Of a DNA stretch of 64,000 bases, positions 1 through 8,832 are shown in pieces. Positions within the stretch are counted from its first letter, which is position 1; each line of letters begins with the position of its first letter. The notes under the pieces were generated by a model. It was given only the letters and a program-made list of their open reading frames with translations, had not been told where the DNA came from and ran no database searches. The stretch is taken from the NCBI RefSeq assembly GCF_018137945.1, contig NZ_CP073089.1, forward strand, positions 186,001 to 250,000, in the 5' to 3' direction. Source of the stretch: Brevibacterium sp. W7.2 (GTDB lineage Bacteria; Actinomycetota; Actinomycetes; Actinomycetales; Brevibacteriaceae). The position numbers and the translations under genes were made by a program.

Positions 1-2208
1 GAGCAGTCCGGCCGCGGCGATCGGGATCGCCGCCGTGTTGTAGGCGAAGGCCCAGAACAGGTTGCCCTTGATGAGGCCGAGCGTCCGCCGCGACAGGCGG
101 ATCGCCTGCGGGATCTGCCGCGGATCCGACCGCACCATCGTGATGTCCGAGGCGGCCATCGCCGCGTCCGTGCCCGAGCCCATCGCGATGCCGAGGTCGG
201 CGCCGGCCAGGGCCGCGGCATCGTTGATGCCGTCGCCGACCATCGCGACCGAGCGCCCGTCCGCCTGGAGTTCGTCGACGACGGCGATCTTGCCCTCGGG
301 ACGGACGTCGGCGAAGACCTCGGTGATCCCGAGTTTGCCGGCGACCGCCTCGGCGGCTGAGGCATTGTCCCCGGTCAGCAGCACCGTGCGCAGACCGAGG
401 CGATGGAGTTCGGAGATCGCCGAGGCGGCCCCGTCCCTCACCTCGTCGGCGACGAACGTCAGCCCGCGGAAGTCCCCGTCGACGGCGAGTGCGACGATCG
501 TCGCGCCCGCCGGAACGGCGTCGGGGGCGACGTCGACCGTGATCCCGCGTTCGCCGAGCAGATCGGGCCGACCGGCGATGACCTCGCGTCCGTCGATCCT
601 CGCCTCGAGCCCTCCGCCGGGGATCGCGGCGAAGTCCTCGACCCTCGCCGAGGCGGTCGCCGCCCCGGCAGTGACACGCTCCGCCCGTGACGCCTCGACG
701 ATCGCGCGGGCCACCGGGTGCTCGCTCTGCTCTTCGAGGCGGGCGAGCACGGCGAAGTCCGCGTCGGACAGCTGCGAGCCGATGAGCGTCATCACGCCCG
801 TCGTCAGGGTGCCGGTCTTGTCGAGCACGACGGTGTCGATCGACCGCGTCGACTCGAGCGCCTCGGGGCCCGAGACGAGGATCCCCAGCTGCGAACCGCG
901 GCCCGAGGACACGGCGAGGGCCGTCGGGGTCGCCAGCCCGAGCGCACAGGGACACGCGATGATGAGCACCGTGAGCGCCGCATGCAGGCCCATCGCCCAG
1001 TCGCCGCTGATGAGACCCCACGCGAGGAACGTCAGCACGCTGATGACGAAGACGATCGGCACGAACACCGCCGAGATGCGATCGGCGAGGCGCTGCACGG
1101 CCGGTTTGCCCAGCTGTGCGCGGCTGACGAGATCGGCCATCGCCGCCAGCGTCGTCTCCGCGCCGACGCGTTCGGCGCGGACCTCGAGCACCCCTGAGGT
1201 GTTGATCGTCGCACCGGTGACGGTGTCGCCGACCCCGACCTCGACGGGGGCGGATTCACCGGTGAGCATCGCCTCGTCGACGGCCGAGTGACCGGCGACG
1301 ATGACCCCGTCGGTGGCGATCTTCTCGCCCGGACGGACGCGGAAGACGTCACCGACGCGCAGCTCCGCGATGGGCACCTGCACTTCGACGCGCTCGCCGG
1401 AACCGGACAGGTCACCTGAATGACCGGACAGGTCACCCGAATGAGGAGACCCCGGACCGGAAACGGATGAGCCCTCGCCTGCCCCCGCCTCGGCGCCGGG
1501 AGAACCGGGATCGACCGAGCGCAGCACGGTCGCCGACTTCGCTCCGAGGTCGAGCAGCTTGCGCAGGGCGGCGGTCGCCCGGTTCTTCGCGCGATCCTCG
1601 GTGAGCTTGCCGATGAGGAGGAACACGGTGATCGCCGCGGCCGCCTCGAACCACACATGGTAGGTCCCGGGAATCGCCCAGCCGTGCCCGTCGACGACCG
1701 CCCGCAGCAGCGTCGCGTACGAGTACCCGCTGGCGACGATGATGCCGACGCTGACGAGGGTGTCCATCGTCGTCGACCCGCCCCGGGCGGCCTTGAACGC
1801 CGCGGAATGGAACGGCCACGCACCCCATGTGACGACCGGGAGGGCGAGGAGCCCGACGACCCACTGCCAGCCCGGGAAGTGCCAGCTCATCACCATCGAG
1901 ACGGCGATGATCGGCACCGCGAGGATGAGGGAGCCGATGAACCGCGGCCGGAGGTGGCGGGGGTCGTAGTCGACGATCTCGGGACCCGCCGAGGCGGCCT
2001 TCCGCACGCTCGCCCCGTACCCGGCCTTCTCGACGGCGGCGGTGACGTCGCCGTCGGTGAGGTCGGAGTCGATGACGACGTGGGCGGTGTTGAGCGGCAG
2101 ATTGACCTCAGCGGTCACCCCGTCGAGGCGCGAGAGCCTCTTCTCGATCCGGGCCGAGCACGATGCGCAGGTCATTCCCGTGATGTCGAGATCAACCTCG
2201 CGCGACAT
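1..2208 (-). CDS. copA: Copper-exporting P1B-type ATPase CopA (C-terminus cut by window edge)
   Basis: ATP-driven export of Cu(I) across the cytoplasmic membrane. Reading the minus strand from ATG at 2208 gives about 736 residues with no stop before the window edge. An N-terminal heavy-metal domain carries MTCASC (about residues 12-17), then come membrane segments, the intramembrane CPC motif (about residue 419), the phosphorylation motif DKTGT (about 458), the SEHP motif and GDGIND. Only the last membrane helix or so is missing. The start overlaps the copZ stop by one base (TGATG), so the two are translationally coupled. Oddity: a Gly/Ser-rich linker before the actuator domain holds two 21-bp direct repeats (1404-1424, 1425-1445) encoding HSGDLSG twice. 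Family assignment is very secure; Cu(I) specificity is inferred from CPC and the csoR/copZ context. Confidence 0.96.
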   Translation of the reverse strand, partial: MSREVDLDITGMTCASCSARIEKRLSRLDGVTAEVNLPLNTAHVVIDSDLTDGDVTAAVEKAGYGASVRKAASAGPEIVDYDPRHLRPRFIGSLILAVPIIAVSMVMSWHFPGWQWVVGLLALPVVTWGAWPFHSAAFKAARGGSTTMDTLVSVGIIVASGYSYATLLRAVVDGHGWAIPGTYHVWFEAAAAITVFLLIGKLTEDRAKNRATAALRKLLDLGAKSATVLRSVDPGSPGAEAGAGEGSSVSGPGSPHSGDLSGHSGDLSGSGERVEVQVPIAELRVGDVFRVRPGEKIATDGVIVAGHSAVDEAMLTGESAPVEVGVGDTVTGATINTSGVLEVRAERVGAETTLAAMADLVSRAQLGKPAVQRLADRISAVFVPIVFVISVLTFLAWGLISGDWAMGLHAALTVLIIACPCALGLATPTALAVSSGRGSQLGILVSGPEALESTRSIDTVVLDKTGTLTTGVMTLIGSQLSDADFAVLARLEEQSEHPVARAIVEASRAERVTAGAATASARVEDFAAIPGGGLEARIDGREVIAGRPDLLGERGITVDVAPDAVPAGATIVALAVDGDFRGLTFVADEVRDGAASAISELHRLGLRTVLLTGDNASAAEAVAGKLGITEVFADVRPEGKIAVVDELQADGRSVAMVGDGINDAAALAGADLGIAMGSGTDAAMAASDITMVRSDPRQIPQAIRLSRRTLGLIKGNLFWAFAYNTAAIPIAAAGLL

Positions 2209-2420
2209 CACTTGACCTCGTAGCCCGCTTCGTCGACCGCGGCGCGGATGTCCGCGTCGTCCAGGTCGGTGGTCGAGGTGATCGTCACGGGGGAGTCCCC
2301 GCCGGCGTTGAGGTCGACGGCGACGTCGGTCACGCCGGTCAGCGCGCCGATCTCCTCAGTGACAGAGGCGACGCAGTGGCCGCAGGTCATTCCGCTGACG
2401 GTGATCGTGGTGGTGGTCAT
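2208..2420 (-). CDS. copZ: Copper chaperone CopZ (HMA domain)
   Basis: A 70-residue single-domain heavy-metal-associated protein with the metal-binding motif GMTCGHC (Cys13 and Cys16). In this family it carries Cu(I) in the cytosol and passes it to CopA or to the CsoR repressor. The length matches a complete stand-alone HMA fold. A strong AGGAGA ribosome-binding site precedes the ATG on the minus strand. It lies 129 bp downstream of csoR and its stop codon overlaps the copA start, so the order is csoR-copZ-copA. The csoR-copZ spacer contains a copy of the window-wide GCCGAGGCG motif near 2491 and a GGCCGGTCGACCGG-type dyad near 2450. I see no separate promoter there that I can defend. Confidence 0.95.
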   Translation of the reverse strand: MTTTTITVSGMTCGHCVASVTEEIGALTGVTDVAVDLNAGGDSPVTITSTTDLDDADIRAAVDEAGYEVK

Positions 2421-2549
2421 GTCTCCTGCTTTCTTCGCACGTCTCGCCGGCCGGTCGACCGGCGATCGACGCCGTGCCTCATCAGGTCAGCGCCGCCTCG
2501 GCGGGATGACCGTCCCGAGAGGAAGGGGGACGGAGCCCTGGAGGGGCGC

Positions 2550-2840
2550 TCAGCTCTTGATGAGTCGGGCGATGGCGGCTGAAGCCTCCTCGATCTTCTT
2601 GCGCGCTTCGTCCTCGCCGGCGGCGGAGGCGTCGACGACGCAGTGAGCGATATGCTCTTCGAGGAGGTTGATGGAGACCGCGTGCAGTGCGGCTGTGGCT
2701 GCCGAGACCTGGGTGAGGATGTCGATGCAGTACTTGTCCTCATCGATCATCTTCGCGATCCCGCGGACCTGTCCTTCGATCCGCTTCATCCGGCGTTCCA
2801 GAGCGTCTTTCTGCGGGGTGTATCCATGTTGCTCAGTCAT
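2550..2840 (-). CDS. csoR: CsoR-family copper-sensing repressor
   Basis: A 96-residue all-alpha repressor of the CsoR/RcnR (DUF156) family. The Cu(I) ligand triad is visible as Cys38, His63 and Cys67, matching the Cys-His-Cys of Mycobacterium CsoR (known for the family), so copper rather than nickel or formaldehyde is the likely signal. The N-terminal helix with ERRMKRIEGQVRGI is typical of the DNA/tetramer interface. It is the first gene of the minus-strand copper operon and should repress itself, copZ and copA until Cu(I) binds. An inverted repeat of the CsoR-box type (2852-2868) lies 11 bp upstream of the start codon, which supports autoregulation. Confidence 0.95.
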   Translation of the reverse strand: MTEQHGYTPQKDALERRMKRIEGQVRGIAKMIDEDKYCIDILTQVSAATAALHAVSINLLEEHIAHCVVDASAAGEDEARKKIEEASAAIARLIKS

Positions 2841-2851
2841 GACCTGACTTT

Positions 2852-2868
2852 ATACCCCCATAGGGTAT
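2852..2868 (-). promoter_or_regulatory. CsoR operator candidate
   Basis: Perfect 6-bp inverted repeat ATACCC-N5-GGGTAT with an A/T-rich flank, just upstream of csoR. The TACCC...GGGTA arrangement is the known CsoR box type. It lies between csoR and the divergent MOSC-fusion gene (ATG at 2952), so it could also influence that gene, though the MOSC start is 83 bp away. Confidence 0.85.
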
Positions 2869-2951
2869 CGCGCAACCCCCGCCGAGGCGGTCTCTGTGCG
2901 ATTCGTCTCATCACCCCGCCCGCGTCGCCCCGGTGCTCCTAGAATCGAGGC

Positions 2952-4760
2952 ATGCGTGCTGTCAGACTGTTCCGCTTCCCCGTCAAGGGGTTCCCGGCAG
3001 AGGAGATCGCCGAGGCGGTCGTCGATGCGAACCGCGGCATCCTCGGCGACCGGGTCGCCGCCTTCACGAACGGAAGCCTCGACGTCCCCGCCGACCAGTG
3101 GCAGCGATACTCCGCCTTCACGGTCCTGAAAAACGACCCTGACCTGCAGAGATGGCAGGTGGCCAGTGCACCCGCCGAGGCGGTCCCCGCACTCACCCTG
3201 ACCGCGCCGGACGGGGAGGCGACGACCTTCCGCGTCGACGACCTCGAGAGCCGGGCCGCGGCGGCGGAGTTCCTCGGCGCCCGCATACCCCCACAGGGCA
3301 GTTTTCCGCGCAGTCTCGTCGTCGCCGGACAGGGCATGTTCGACTCCCGCGAGTCCGGGATCTCGCTCATCAACCCCGCCACGGTCGCAGCCATCGGCGC
3401 CACCGACGAGGGACGGGCGGCACTCGGCGCCGGCGACGACCTCGACCCGCTGCGGTTCCGCGGCAACGTCCTCCTCGACGGGCTCGCGCCGTTCGCCGAG
3501 TTCGGTCTCATCGGCCGGATCGTCCGCCTCGGCGGGGTGCGGCTGGCGATCAGCCAGGCCATCGAACGCTGCCCGGCGACGACCGTCAACCCGGTGACCA
3601 CCGAGGTTGACGTCAACGTTCCGCGCCTGCTGGCCTCCGCGTGCGGCCACGTCCACTGCGGCGTCTATGGGCGCATCCTCGAGTCCGGGGTGATCACCGC
3701 CGGCGATGAGATCGTCATCGAGGGCGAGGCGCCCCGGGAGCATGTGCCCACGGCGCGGACCCCGCGCTTCATGACGGTGCTCGACTCCCGGCAGATCTGC
3801 CACGACACCGTGGAGATCTCCCTGCGCGACGAACTCGGCTGGATCCGCGAGTTCGACGAACCGGGGACCAATCTGCGCGTCCACCTCGAACTCGGGGCGC
3901 CGTTCTGGCGGACCTATACGATCACCGACGTCACCGATGACATCGTCTCGATCGCCGTGCGCACGCAGGGCAAGGGGTCCCGCGCCGTTGCGAGCCTGCC
4001 GGCCGGGGAACGGGTGCTCGCGTCAGGACCGCACGGCACGATGACGGCAGATCGCGTCTTCGGCGGCACGACGGCGCTCATCACCGCAGGCATCGGGATC
4101 ACCCCGAGCCTCGGACTGCTGCGCGAGGCGACCCGTCAGCCGGTCGCCGTCGGGGCCGGTGGCGCCGGCGGCGGCAGCGCTCTGCCCGCAGCCGAGCGGC
4201 TCAGGCTCCTCCACGTCGACCGGGACCAGCGCACGGCGTGCCTGTGGAATCGGCTCCTCGACCGCGCCCACGGCACCGGTCTCCCCGTCGAGGCGCAGCA
4301 TCGGGACACTGCGGTGGCCGGCCGGCCCGACCACGCCGAGCTCGTCGCGCTGCTGACCGGCTGCGACAACGTCATGGTGTGCGGACCCGCGGACTTCACG
4401 CGCGCCGTCCTCGCCGCGGCCGATGAAGCCGGGGTGCCCGGCGTCCACCAGGAGACCTTCGCGTCCCCGCGGTCCGGGATGACCGAGGCGATCGCCGAAT
4501 GGCCTCCCGCCGAGGTGACGCTTGCCGATTCGGGGACGAGCTTCCTCTGGGAGCCGACCCAGGGCACCCTCCTCGAGGCGCTCGAGGCGCGCGGCATGCA
4601 GGCGGCGAGTTCGTGCCGGGGCGGATCGTGCGGCACCTGCTCGGTGCGGCTCGCCGCCGGTTCCGTCGCCTACCCGATCGAACCGGCTGCCCAGGTCGCC
4701 GCGGACGAGGTGCTCGTGTGCTCGGCCGTGCCCGCCGGTCCGATCAGCCTCGCCCTCTGA
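2952..4760 (+). CDS. MOSC / ferredoxin reductase / 2Fe-2S three-domain oxidoreductase
   Basis: A 602-residue protein that fuses three modules. Residues about 1-265 are a MOSC N-terminal barrel plus MOSC core with the conserved molybdenum-cofactor cysteine in ERCPATTVNP (Cys207). Residues about 272-500 are an FAD/NAD(P)-binding ferredoxin-reductase unit. Residues about 513-602 are a plant-type 2Fe-2S ferredoxin with Cys555, Cys560, Cys563 and Cys590 (C-x4-C-x2-C-x26-C). Known relatives (YcbX, mitochondrial mARC) reduce N-hydroxylated compounds using separate electron donors. Here the whole chain NAD(P)H-FAD-2Fe2S-Moco sits in one chain, so a self-sufficient N-hydroxyl reductase is the best inference. 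It is divergent from the copper operon; a functional link is not shown. The ATG at 2952 has only a weak GAGGC ribosome-binding site. Confidence 0.88.
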   Translation: MRAVRLFRFPVKGFPAEEIAEAVVDANRGILGDRVAAFTNGSLDVPADQWQRYSAFTVLKNDPDLQRWQVASAPAEAVPALTLTAPDGEATTFRVDDLESRAAAAEFLGARIPPQGSFPRSLVVAGQGMFDSRESGISLINPATVAAIGATDEGRAALGAGDDLDPLRFRGNVLLDGLAPFAEFGLIGRIVRLGGVRLAISQAIERCPATTVNPVTTEVDVNVPRLLASACGHVHCGVYGRILESGVITAGDEIVIEGEAPREHVPTARTPRFMTVLDSRQICHDTVEISLRDELGWIREFDEPGTNLRVHLELGAPFWRTYTITDVTDDIVSIAVRTQGKGSRAVASLPAGERVLASGPHGTMTADRVFGGTTALITAGIGITPSLGLLREATRQPVAVGAGGAGGGSALPAAERLRLLHVDRDQRTACLWNRLLDRAHGTGLPVEAQHRDTAVAGRPDHAELVALLTGCDNVMVCGPADFTRAVLAAADEAGVPGVHQETFASPRSGMTEAIAEWPPAEVTLADSGTSFLWEPTQGTLLEALEARGMQAASSCRGGSCGTCSVRLAAGSVAYPIEPAAQVAADEVLVCSAVPAGPISLAL

Positions 4761-4795
4761 CGGATCCGACCGGACCGGACAGCCCGGGCCGGACA

Positions 4796-4835
4796 GGCCG
4801 GGTGACGCGATCCCAGCACGGCCGGGTGACACAAT
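4796..4835 (+). repeat. Two 16-bp direct repeats upstream of the CitA-like kinase
   Basis: GGCCGGGTGACGCGAT (4796-4811) and GGCCGGGTGACACAAT (4820-4835) recur with a 24-bp period, ending six bases before the ATG at 4842. Two half-sites just over two helical turns apart could be an operator, for example for the CitB-like regulator. The second copy overlaps the place where a ribosome-binding site would be, and no good Shine-Dalgarno sequence is visible, so a very short leader is possible. Confidence 0.5.
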
Positions 4836-4841
4836 GGGGCC

Positions 4842-7043
4842 ATGACGACCCCGGCCGACGAGACGACGCGTCCGACGCTCTCGCGCGCGCTCGTGCGTCC
4901 CGTCGTGCGGCTCAGCCGCCGGGTGCGCTACGGGGTCGCCGGGCGGATCATGTTCGCGAACTCGGTCATGCTCGTCGGCATCATGGTCCTGACGACGAGC
5001 CTGCTCTACCTCCAGCTCTCGCAGATCAACACCGCCCGGCAGCAGGATCTCCTCCGCTCGGCCGCGGACAGCATCTCGCTGTCCCTCGGCATCGTCGACG
5101 CCGGAAACACCGACCTCAGCGATGACCTCCTCGCGCCGTCCTCCCGCGCCGACGTGCGCTCGATGCTCGACAACGTCGTCAACGAGTATCAGTTCGACAC
5201 CGCAGCGGTCGTGCCGATCGACTACCTGCGCACCCCGCCCTCGCTCGGGTCCGCCGATCGCCGGGTCGCGATGGAGCGCAACATCGTCACCGCATCCTCG
5301 GGTGACATCCCCGATGACTCGATCGACCAGCTCGCCGCGTCGATCGGCCCCACCCGCATCCTCAGCGGGCGCTCCGTCGTCCGGTTCCTCGACGACGGCG
5401 GGGAGGGCGGCGGCACGATGTACGTCGTCACCCCGGTCTTCGCGAAGCATCTGGGCATCGACGAGGTGGGACCGAACACCGTCGTCGGCGCCGTCATCGT
5501 CGGCAACTCCGCCGACGCCGTCCGGGCCGGCTTCCTCGCCCAGAGCAAATGGCTCATCGGCATCGCGATCGCGACTCTGCTGCTCGGCATCGGCGCCTCG
5601 TGGGTGACCTCGCGCGGTCTGCGCCGAGTCACCGGCGACTACGGCGCCAACGAGCTGCGGGGCATCATCGAGTTCTACTCCTCCGTGCTCAAAGCGGTCT
5701 CCGAGGGTCTGCTGCTCATCGACCGGTCGCTCGGGATCGTCCTCATCAACGCCGAGGCGCGCCAACTCCTCGGCCTCCCGAGCGTCGGCACGAAGCGGCA
5801 GGGTGCGGGGTCGGCGGCGGATGGTACGGGGTCCGCCGAGGATGCGGGCGCGGGTCCCGGTGACGCGGCAGGCGTGGGATCCGACGAGACTCGTGGGCAG
5901 ACCGGAACGACCGCGGACTCCGCAACGACCTCGGGAACAGGAACTACCGCGACCGACGGAACCCCTGCGGATTCCCGGGCGAAGCGGGACACCGAGGTGA
6001 CTGCGGACACCGAGGTGACCGGGGCCTCCGCGACCGCCTCGGCGAGCGCCACACCCACCACCGCCTCGGCGAGCTCGAAGTCCACCACGACCACTCCCGA
6101 CGCCGTCGAATCGACGACACCCGAGGGCGGCATCCCGCTGTCGGACCTCGAGCTGCCCGAGGCGCTCATCGACCTCCTGGCGTCGGGCCGCTGGGCCCGC
6201 AACGAGTTCCACTACACCGACGATCGGGTGCTCATCGTCAACCAGCAGCCGACCGATGAGGGCAGCGACACGTGGGTCGTGACGATGCGCGATCACACCG
6301 AGCTCGCCGAGCTCACCGGTGAGCTCGTCTCGGTGCGCTCGTTCTCCGATTCGCTGCGCGCGCAGACCCACGAGTACGCGAACCGCCTGCACATGGTCAT
6401 CTCCCTCCTCGAGACCGGTCATGTCGACGAGGCGATCGACTTCGCCGCGAAGGACCTCGACGACCTCAGCCGGGTCACCGGCGACGGGCAGATGAGCTTC
6501 GACCATCCCGTCCTCTCGGCGCTCCTGCTCTCGAAGATCGCCCAGGCCGGCGAGGTCGGCATCGACATGACGGTCGACACGGTCGGACTCACCGGCAGCC
6601 TCGGCGGGGATGACCGGGACCTCGCGACGATCCTCGGCAACCTCATCGACAATGCCTTCGACGCCCTGAGCAGGCAGGACGTGCTGCCGGAGAACAAGCG
6701 CGTCCACGTCCACCTCAGCGGCGCGGGCGGTGCGAGCGGGTTCACGATCGAGGTCAGCGACGACGGACCCGGCATCGCCGAGGAGGACCTCGACGCGATC
6801 TTCGAGCGGGGCTGGTCGACGAAGCACGACGGGGTGACGACCGACAGCGGGCGCGGCCGCCAGCAGACGGGCACCAGGGGAGTCGGACTCTCGCTCGTCG
6901 TCCAGGCCGTCCGCCGCCTCGGCGGGGCCATCGACGTCCAGGGCCGCGGCGAGGACGGAGACGAGTTCAGCGGGGCCGTGCTCACCGTCTGGCTGCCCGA
7001 CGACATGGCCGCCGCACAGCGGACTCGGACTACCGAACAGTAG
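4842..7043 (+). CDS. CitA/DcuS-family sensor histidine kinase with a disordered insert in its PAS domain
   Basis: A 733-residue membrane histidine kinase. Two membrane helices (about residues 33-57 and 232-255) flank an extracytoplasmic sensor domain, as in CitA/DcuS/DpiB kinases that sense citrate or C4-dicarboxylates. A cytoplasmic PAS domain starts near 275. The phospho-accepting His510 lies in QTHEYANRLH, the hallmark of this subfamily, and the ATPase has GNLIDNAFDAL (N box) and DDGPGI (G1). About 110 residues of Thr/Ser/Ala/Gly-rich sequence (about 318-425) split the PAS domain; this is unusual and carries two copies of the CCGCCTCGGCG motif. The cognate regulator starts 128 bp downstream. 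No citrate transporter is adjacent, so the ligand is open. Confidence 0.9.
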   Translation: MTTPADETTRPTLSRALVRPVVRLSRRVRYGVAGRIMFANSVMLVGIMVLTTSLLYLQLSQINTARQQDLLRSAADSISLSLGIVDAGNTDLSDDLLAPSSRADVRSMLDNVVNEYQFDTAAVVPIDYLRTPPSLGSADRRVAMERNIVTASSGDIPDDSIDQLAASIGPTRILSGRSVVRFLDDGGEGGGTMYVVTPVFAKHLGIDEVGPNTVVGAVIVGNSADAVRAGFLAQSKWLIGIAIATLLLGIGASWVTSRGLRRVTGDYGANELRGIIEFYSSVLKAVSEGLLLIDRSLGIVLINAEARQLLGLPSVGTKRQGAGSAADGTGSAEDAGAGPGDAAGVGSDETRGQTGTTADSATTSGTGTTATDGTPADSRAKRDTEVTADTEVTGASATASASATPTTASASSKSTTTTPDAVESTTPEGGIPLSDLELPEALIDLLASGRWARNEFHYTDDRVLIVNQQPTDEGSDTWVVTMRDHTELAELTGELVSVRSFSDSLRAQTHEYANRLHMVISLLETGHVDEAIDFAAKDLDDLSRVTGDGQMSFDHPVLSALLLSKIAQAGEVGIDMTVDTVGLTGSLGGDDRDLATILGNLIDNAFDALSRQDVLPENKRVHVHLSGAGGASGFTIEVSDDGPGIAEEDLDAIFERGWSTKHDGVTTDSGRGRQQTGTRGVGLSLVVQAVRRLGGAIDVQGRGEDGDEFSGAVLTVWLPDDMAAAQRTRTTEQ

Positions 7044-7171
7044 CGCCGGAGCGGGCCACAGGGAGGCTTGCCGACCGGCGCCGTCGGGCGACGACGGCCG
7101 TCGTCGCGGATGTGCCGAGCCTGGAACACATTCCCCGCAGCGCCCGTCGGACAGCGGTCTAGACTGGCGGC

Positions 7172-7903
7172 ATGTCAGAGAGTTCTCAGCCTGATTCGAG
7201 CATCGGTGTGCTCGTCGTCGAGGACGAGGCCGTGGCGGCCCGCGCTCACGCGAAGTACATCGAGCGCATCGACGGCTACCACGTCGCCGGGGTCGCGAAG
7301 AACGCGACGCAGGCGATGGCGGCGCTGACCGGCAAGATCCTCGGCCTCGACCCCGACGGCATCGATCTCGTCCTCCTCGACATGAACCTCCCCGACGGTC
7401 ACGGCCTCCAGGTCTGCCGGGCGATCCGCGGGCAGCGCGTCGACGTCGACATCATCGCGGTCACCGCCGCCCGCGACATGCAGATCGTCCAGGAGGCGCT
7501 GTCCTACGGGGTCGCGCAGTACATCATCAAGCCCTTCACGTTCCCCGTCTTCAAGTCGAAGCTCGACGCGTACTCCTCGTATCGCTTCCGCCTCGGCGCG
7601 GACTGTCCCGACGGCGAGGTGACGCAGAACGAGGTCGACACCGCGATCGCGGCCCTGCGCACGCACACCGTGACCGCGACCCCGAAGGGGGTTCCCGACG
7701 GGGTGCAGGGGGAGGTCAGGGGAGTGCTCACGGACAAGCCGGGGCAGTCCGCCGCCGAGGTGGCCACGAGCCTCGGCGTCTCCCGGGTCACCGCGCGTCG
7801 CTACCTCGAGGCGATGGCCGATGCGGGCATGCTCGAGCGCCGTCCCCGCTACGGCTCCGCCGGGCGCCCCGTCCTCGAATACACCGTCGTCGAACAGGAG
7901 TGA
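7172..7903 (+). CDS. CitB/DcuR-family response regulator
   Basis: A 243-residue response regulator. The receiver domain (residues about 10-135) has the phospho-acceptor Asp70 in LVLLDMNLPDGHG and the conserved Lys in IIKPF. The C-terminal part (about 170-240) contains a winged helix-turn-helix, AAEVATSLGVSRVTARRYLE, of the type found in CitB/DpiA/DcuR. It is the expected partner of the upstream kinase; both genes are on the plus strand 128 bp apart. Known members activate citrate or dicarboxylate uptake genes. Such genes are not next to it here; the nearest transporter (13296) belongs to the MHS family and is separated by the beta-lactam locus, so the regulon is unknown. Confidence 0.92.
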   Translation: MSESSQPDSSIGVLVVEDEAVAARAHAKYIERIDGYHVAGVAKNATQAMAALTGKILGLDPDGIDLVLLDMNLPDGHGLQVCRAIRGQRVDVDIIAVTAARDMQIVQEALSYGVAQYIIKPFTFPVFKSKLDAYSSYRFRLGADCPDGEVTQNEVDTAIAALRTHTVTATPKGVPDGVQGEVRGVLTDKPGQSAAEVATSLGVSRVTARRYLEAMADAGMLERRPRYGSAGRPVLEYTVVEQE

Positions 7904-7941
7904 ACCGGGACGTCCGCGGCCCGTGCGTCTGGGCGGCGGGC

Positions 7942-8832
7942 TCACCCCAGGGTGCGCAGGTGCTCGATCGCGAGCCGCGCGCAGTAGCCGATCGACGCAT
8001 CGAGCTCCGGTTGGGAGAACGTCGCGATCGATGACCGGGTGAACACGGCGATGCTGTAGGCGGAGCCGTCGCTGTCGACGACGACCCCGGCCTCGTGCCG
8101 GAAGTTGAGGAACGTGCCCGTCTTCCCGTAGTACTGGACGGCATCCATCGGGAAGCCGGCGGCGATGCGATGGCGGAAGATCTGCTTCTGCAGCAGGCGC
8201 CGCAGCGTCGCCGACCCCTCGGGTCCGAGCAGCCGCCCGGTGTGGATGAGTTCGAAGAGCTTCGCGGTGGCGCGCACGGTGCCGGTGTTGAATGCCGAAT
8301 CGGGCAGCTGCGGAACCCGCCCGGAGCGGGCGTCGGCGGCCGCGACGGCCAGGGCCTGCGCCTCATCGCCGGCGGCCACCTCGGCGAGGACGTCGTAGAG
8401 GTGGGACATCGGTGAGGTCACTTCGAACGACCGGATCCCGCCGCGGTGGAGCACGGTCATGATCCGGTCGGGTCCGACGAGGTCGAAGAGCGTGTCCGCG
8501 GCGGCGTTGTCGCTCACCGACAGGGCCATCGCGGCGAGGTCGCGGACGCTCATCTCGACGGGGTCGAGGAGTCCCGCGATCCCCGTCCCGCCCGGGGTCG
8601 AGTGCGCCGGATCGACGAGGAGGCGCTGCGTGAGGTCGACGGCGCCGTCGGCGGCCGCGTCGAGGAGACCGGCGATGACGGCGACCTTGCCCACCGAGGC
8701 GAGCGGAATCCGCGCCGATTCCCGGATGCCCAGCGACCGGTGCGTGCCGAGGTGCTCCGCAAAGAGGAAGCCCTGCGCACCGAGGCCGGTCCACACTCCG
8801 TTGATCTCGTCGATGACGGTCGTCGCGCTCAC
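7942..8832 (-). CDS. Class A beta-lactamase-like serine hydrolase without signal peptide
   Basis: A 296-residue protein of the beta-lactamase/transpeptidase fold. The three catalytic motifs are present: S46-V-G-K49 (SxxK), S107-D108-N109 (SDN) and K237-T238-G239 (KTG). There is no signal peptide, lipobox or membrane helix, so it should be cytoplasmic, unlike a classical secreted beta-lactamase. I do not see a clear ExxLN omega-loop motif, so esterase or peptidase activity is as likely as beta-lactam hydrolysis. Its start overlaps the stop of the upstream LysR gene by four bases (ATGA), so the pair forms one minus-strand operon. The neighbouring divergent PBP2-like and class A beta-lactamase genes make a cell-wall or beta-lactam connection plausible (inference). 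Confidence 0.8.
   Translation of the reverse strand: MSATTVIDEINGVWTGLGAQGFLFAEHLGTHRSLGIRESARIPLASVGKVAVIAGLLDAAADGAVDLTQRLLVDPAHSTPGGTGIAGLLDPVEMSVRDLAAMALSVSDNAAADTLFDLVGPDRIMTVLHRGGIRSFEVTSPMSHLYDVLAEVAAGDEAQALAVAAADARSGRVPQLPDSAFNTGTVRATAKLFELIHTGRLLGPEGSATLRRLLQKQIFRHRIAAGFPMDAVQYYGKTGTFLNFRHEAGVVVDSDGSAYSIAVFTRSSIATFSQPELDASIGYCARLAIEHLRTLG

Noticed and set aside
4023..6827. 934-residue minus-strand open frame opposite the MOSC and CitA-like genes
   Set aside because: Arg/Gly/Asp-rich shadow typical of high-GC antisense frames; the plus-strand genes have clear domains.
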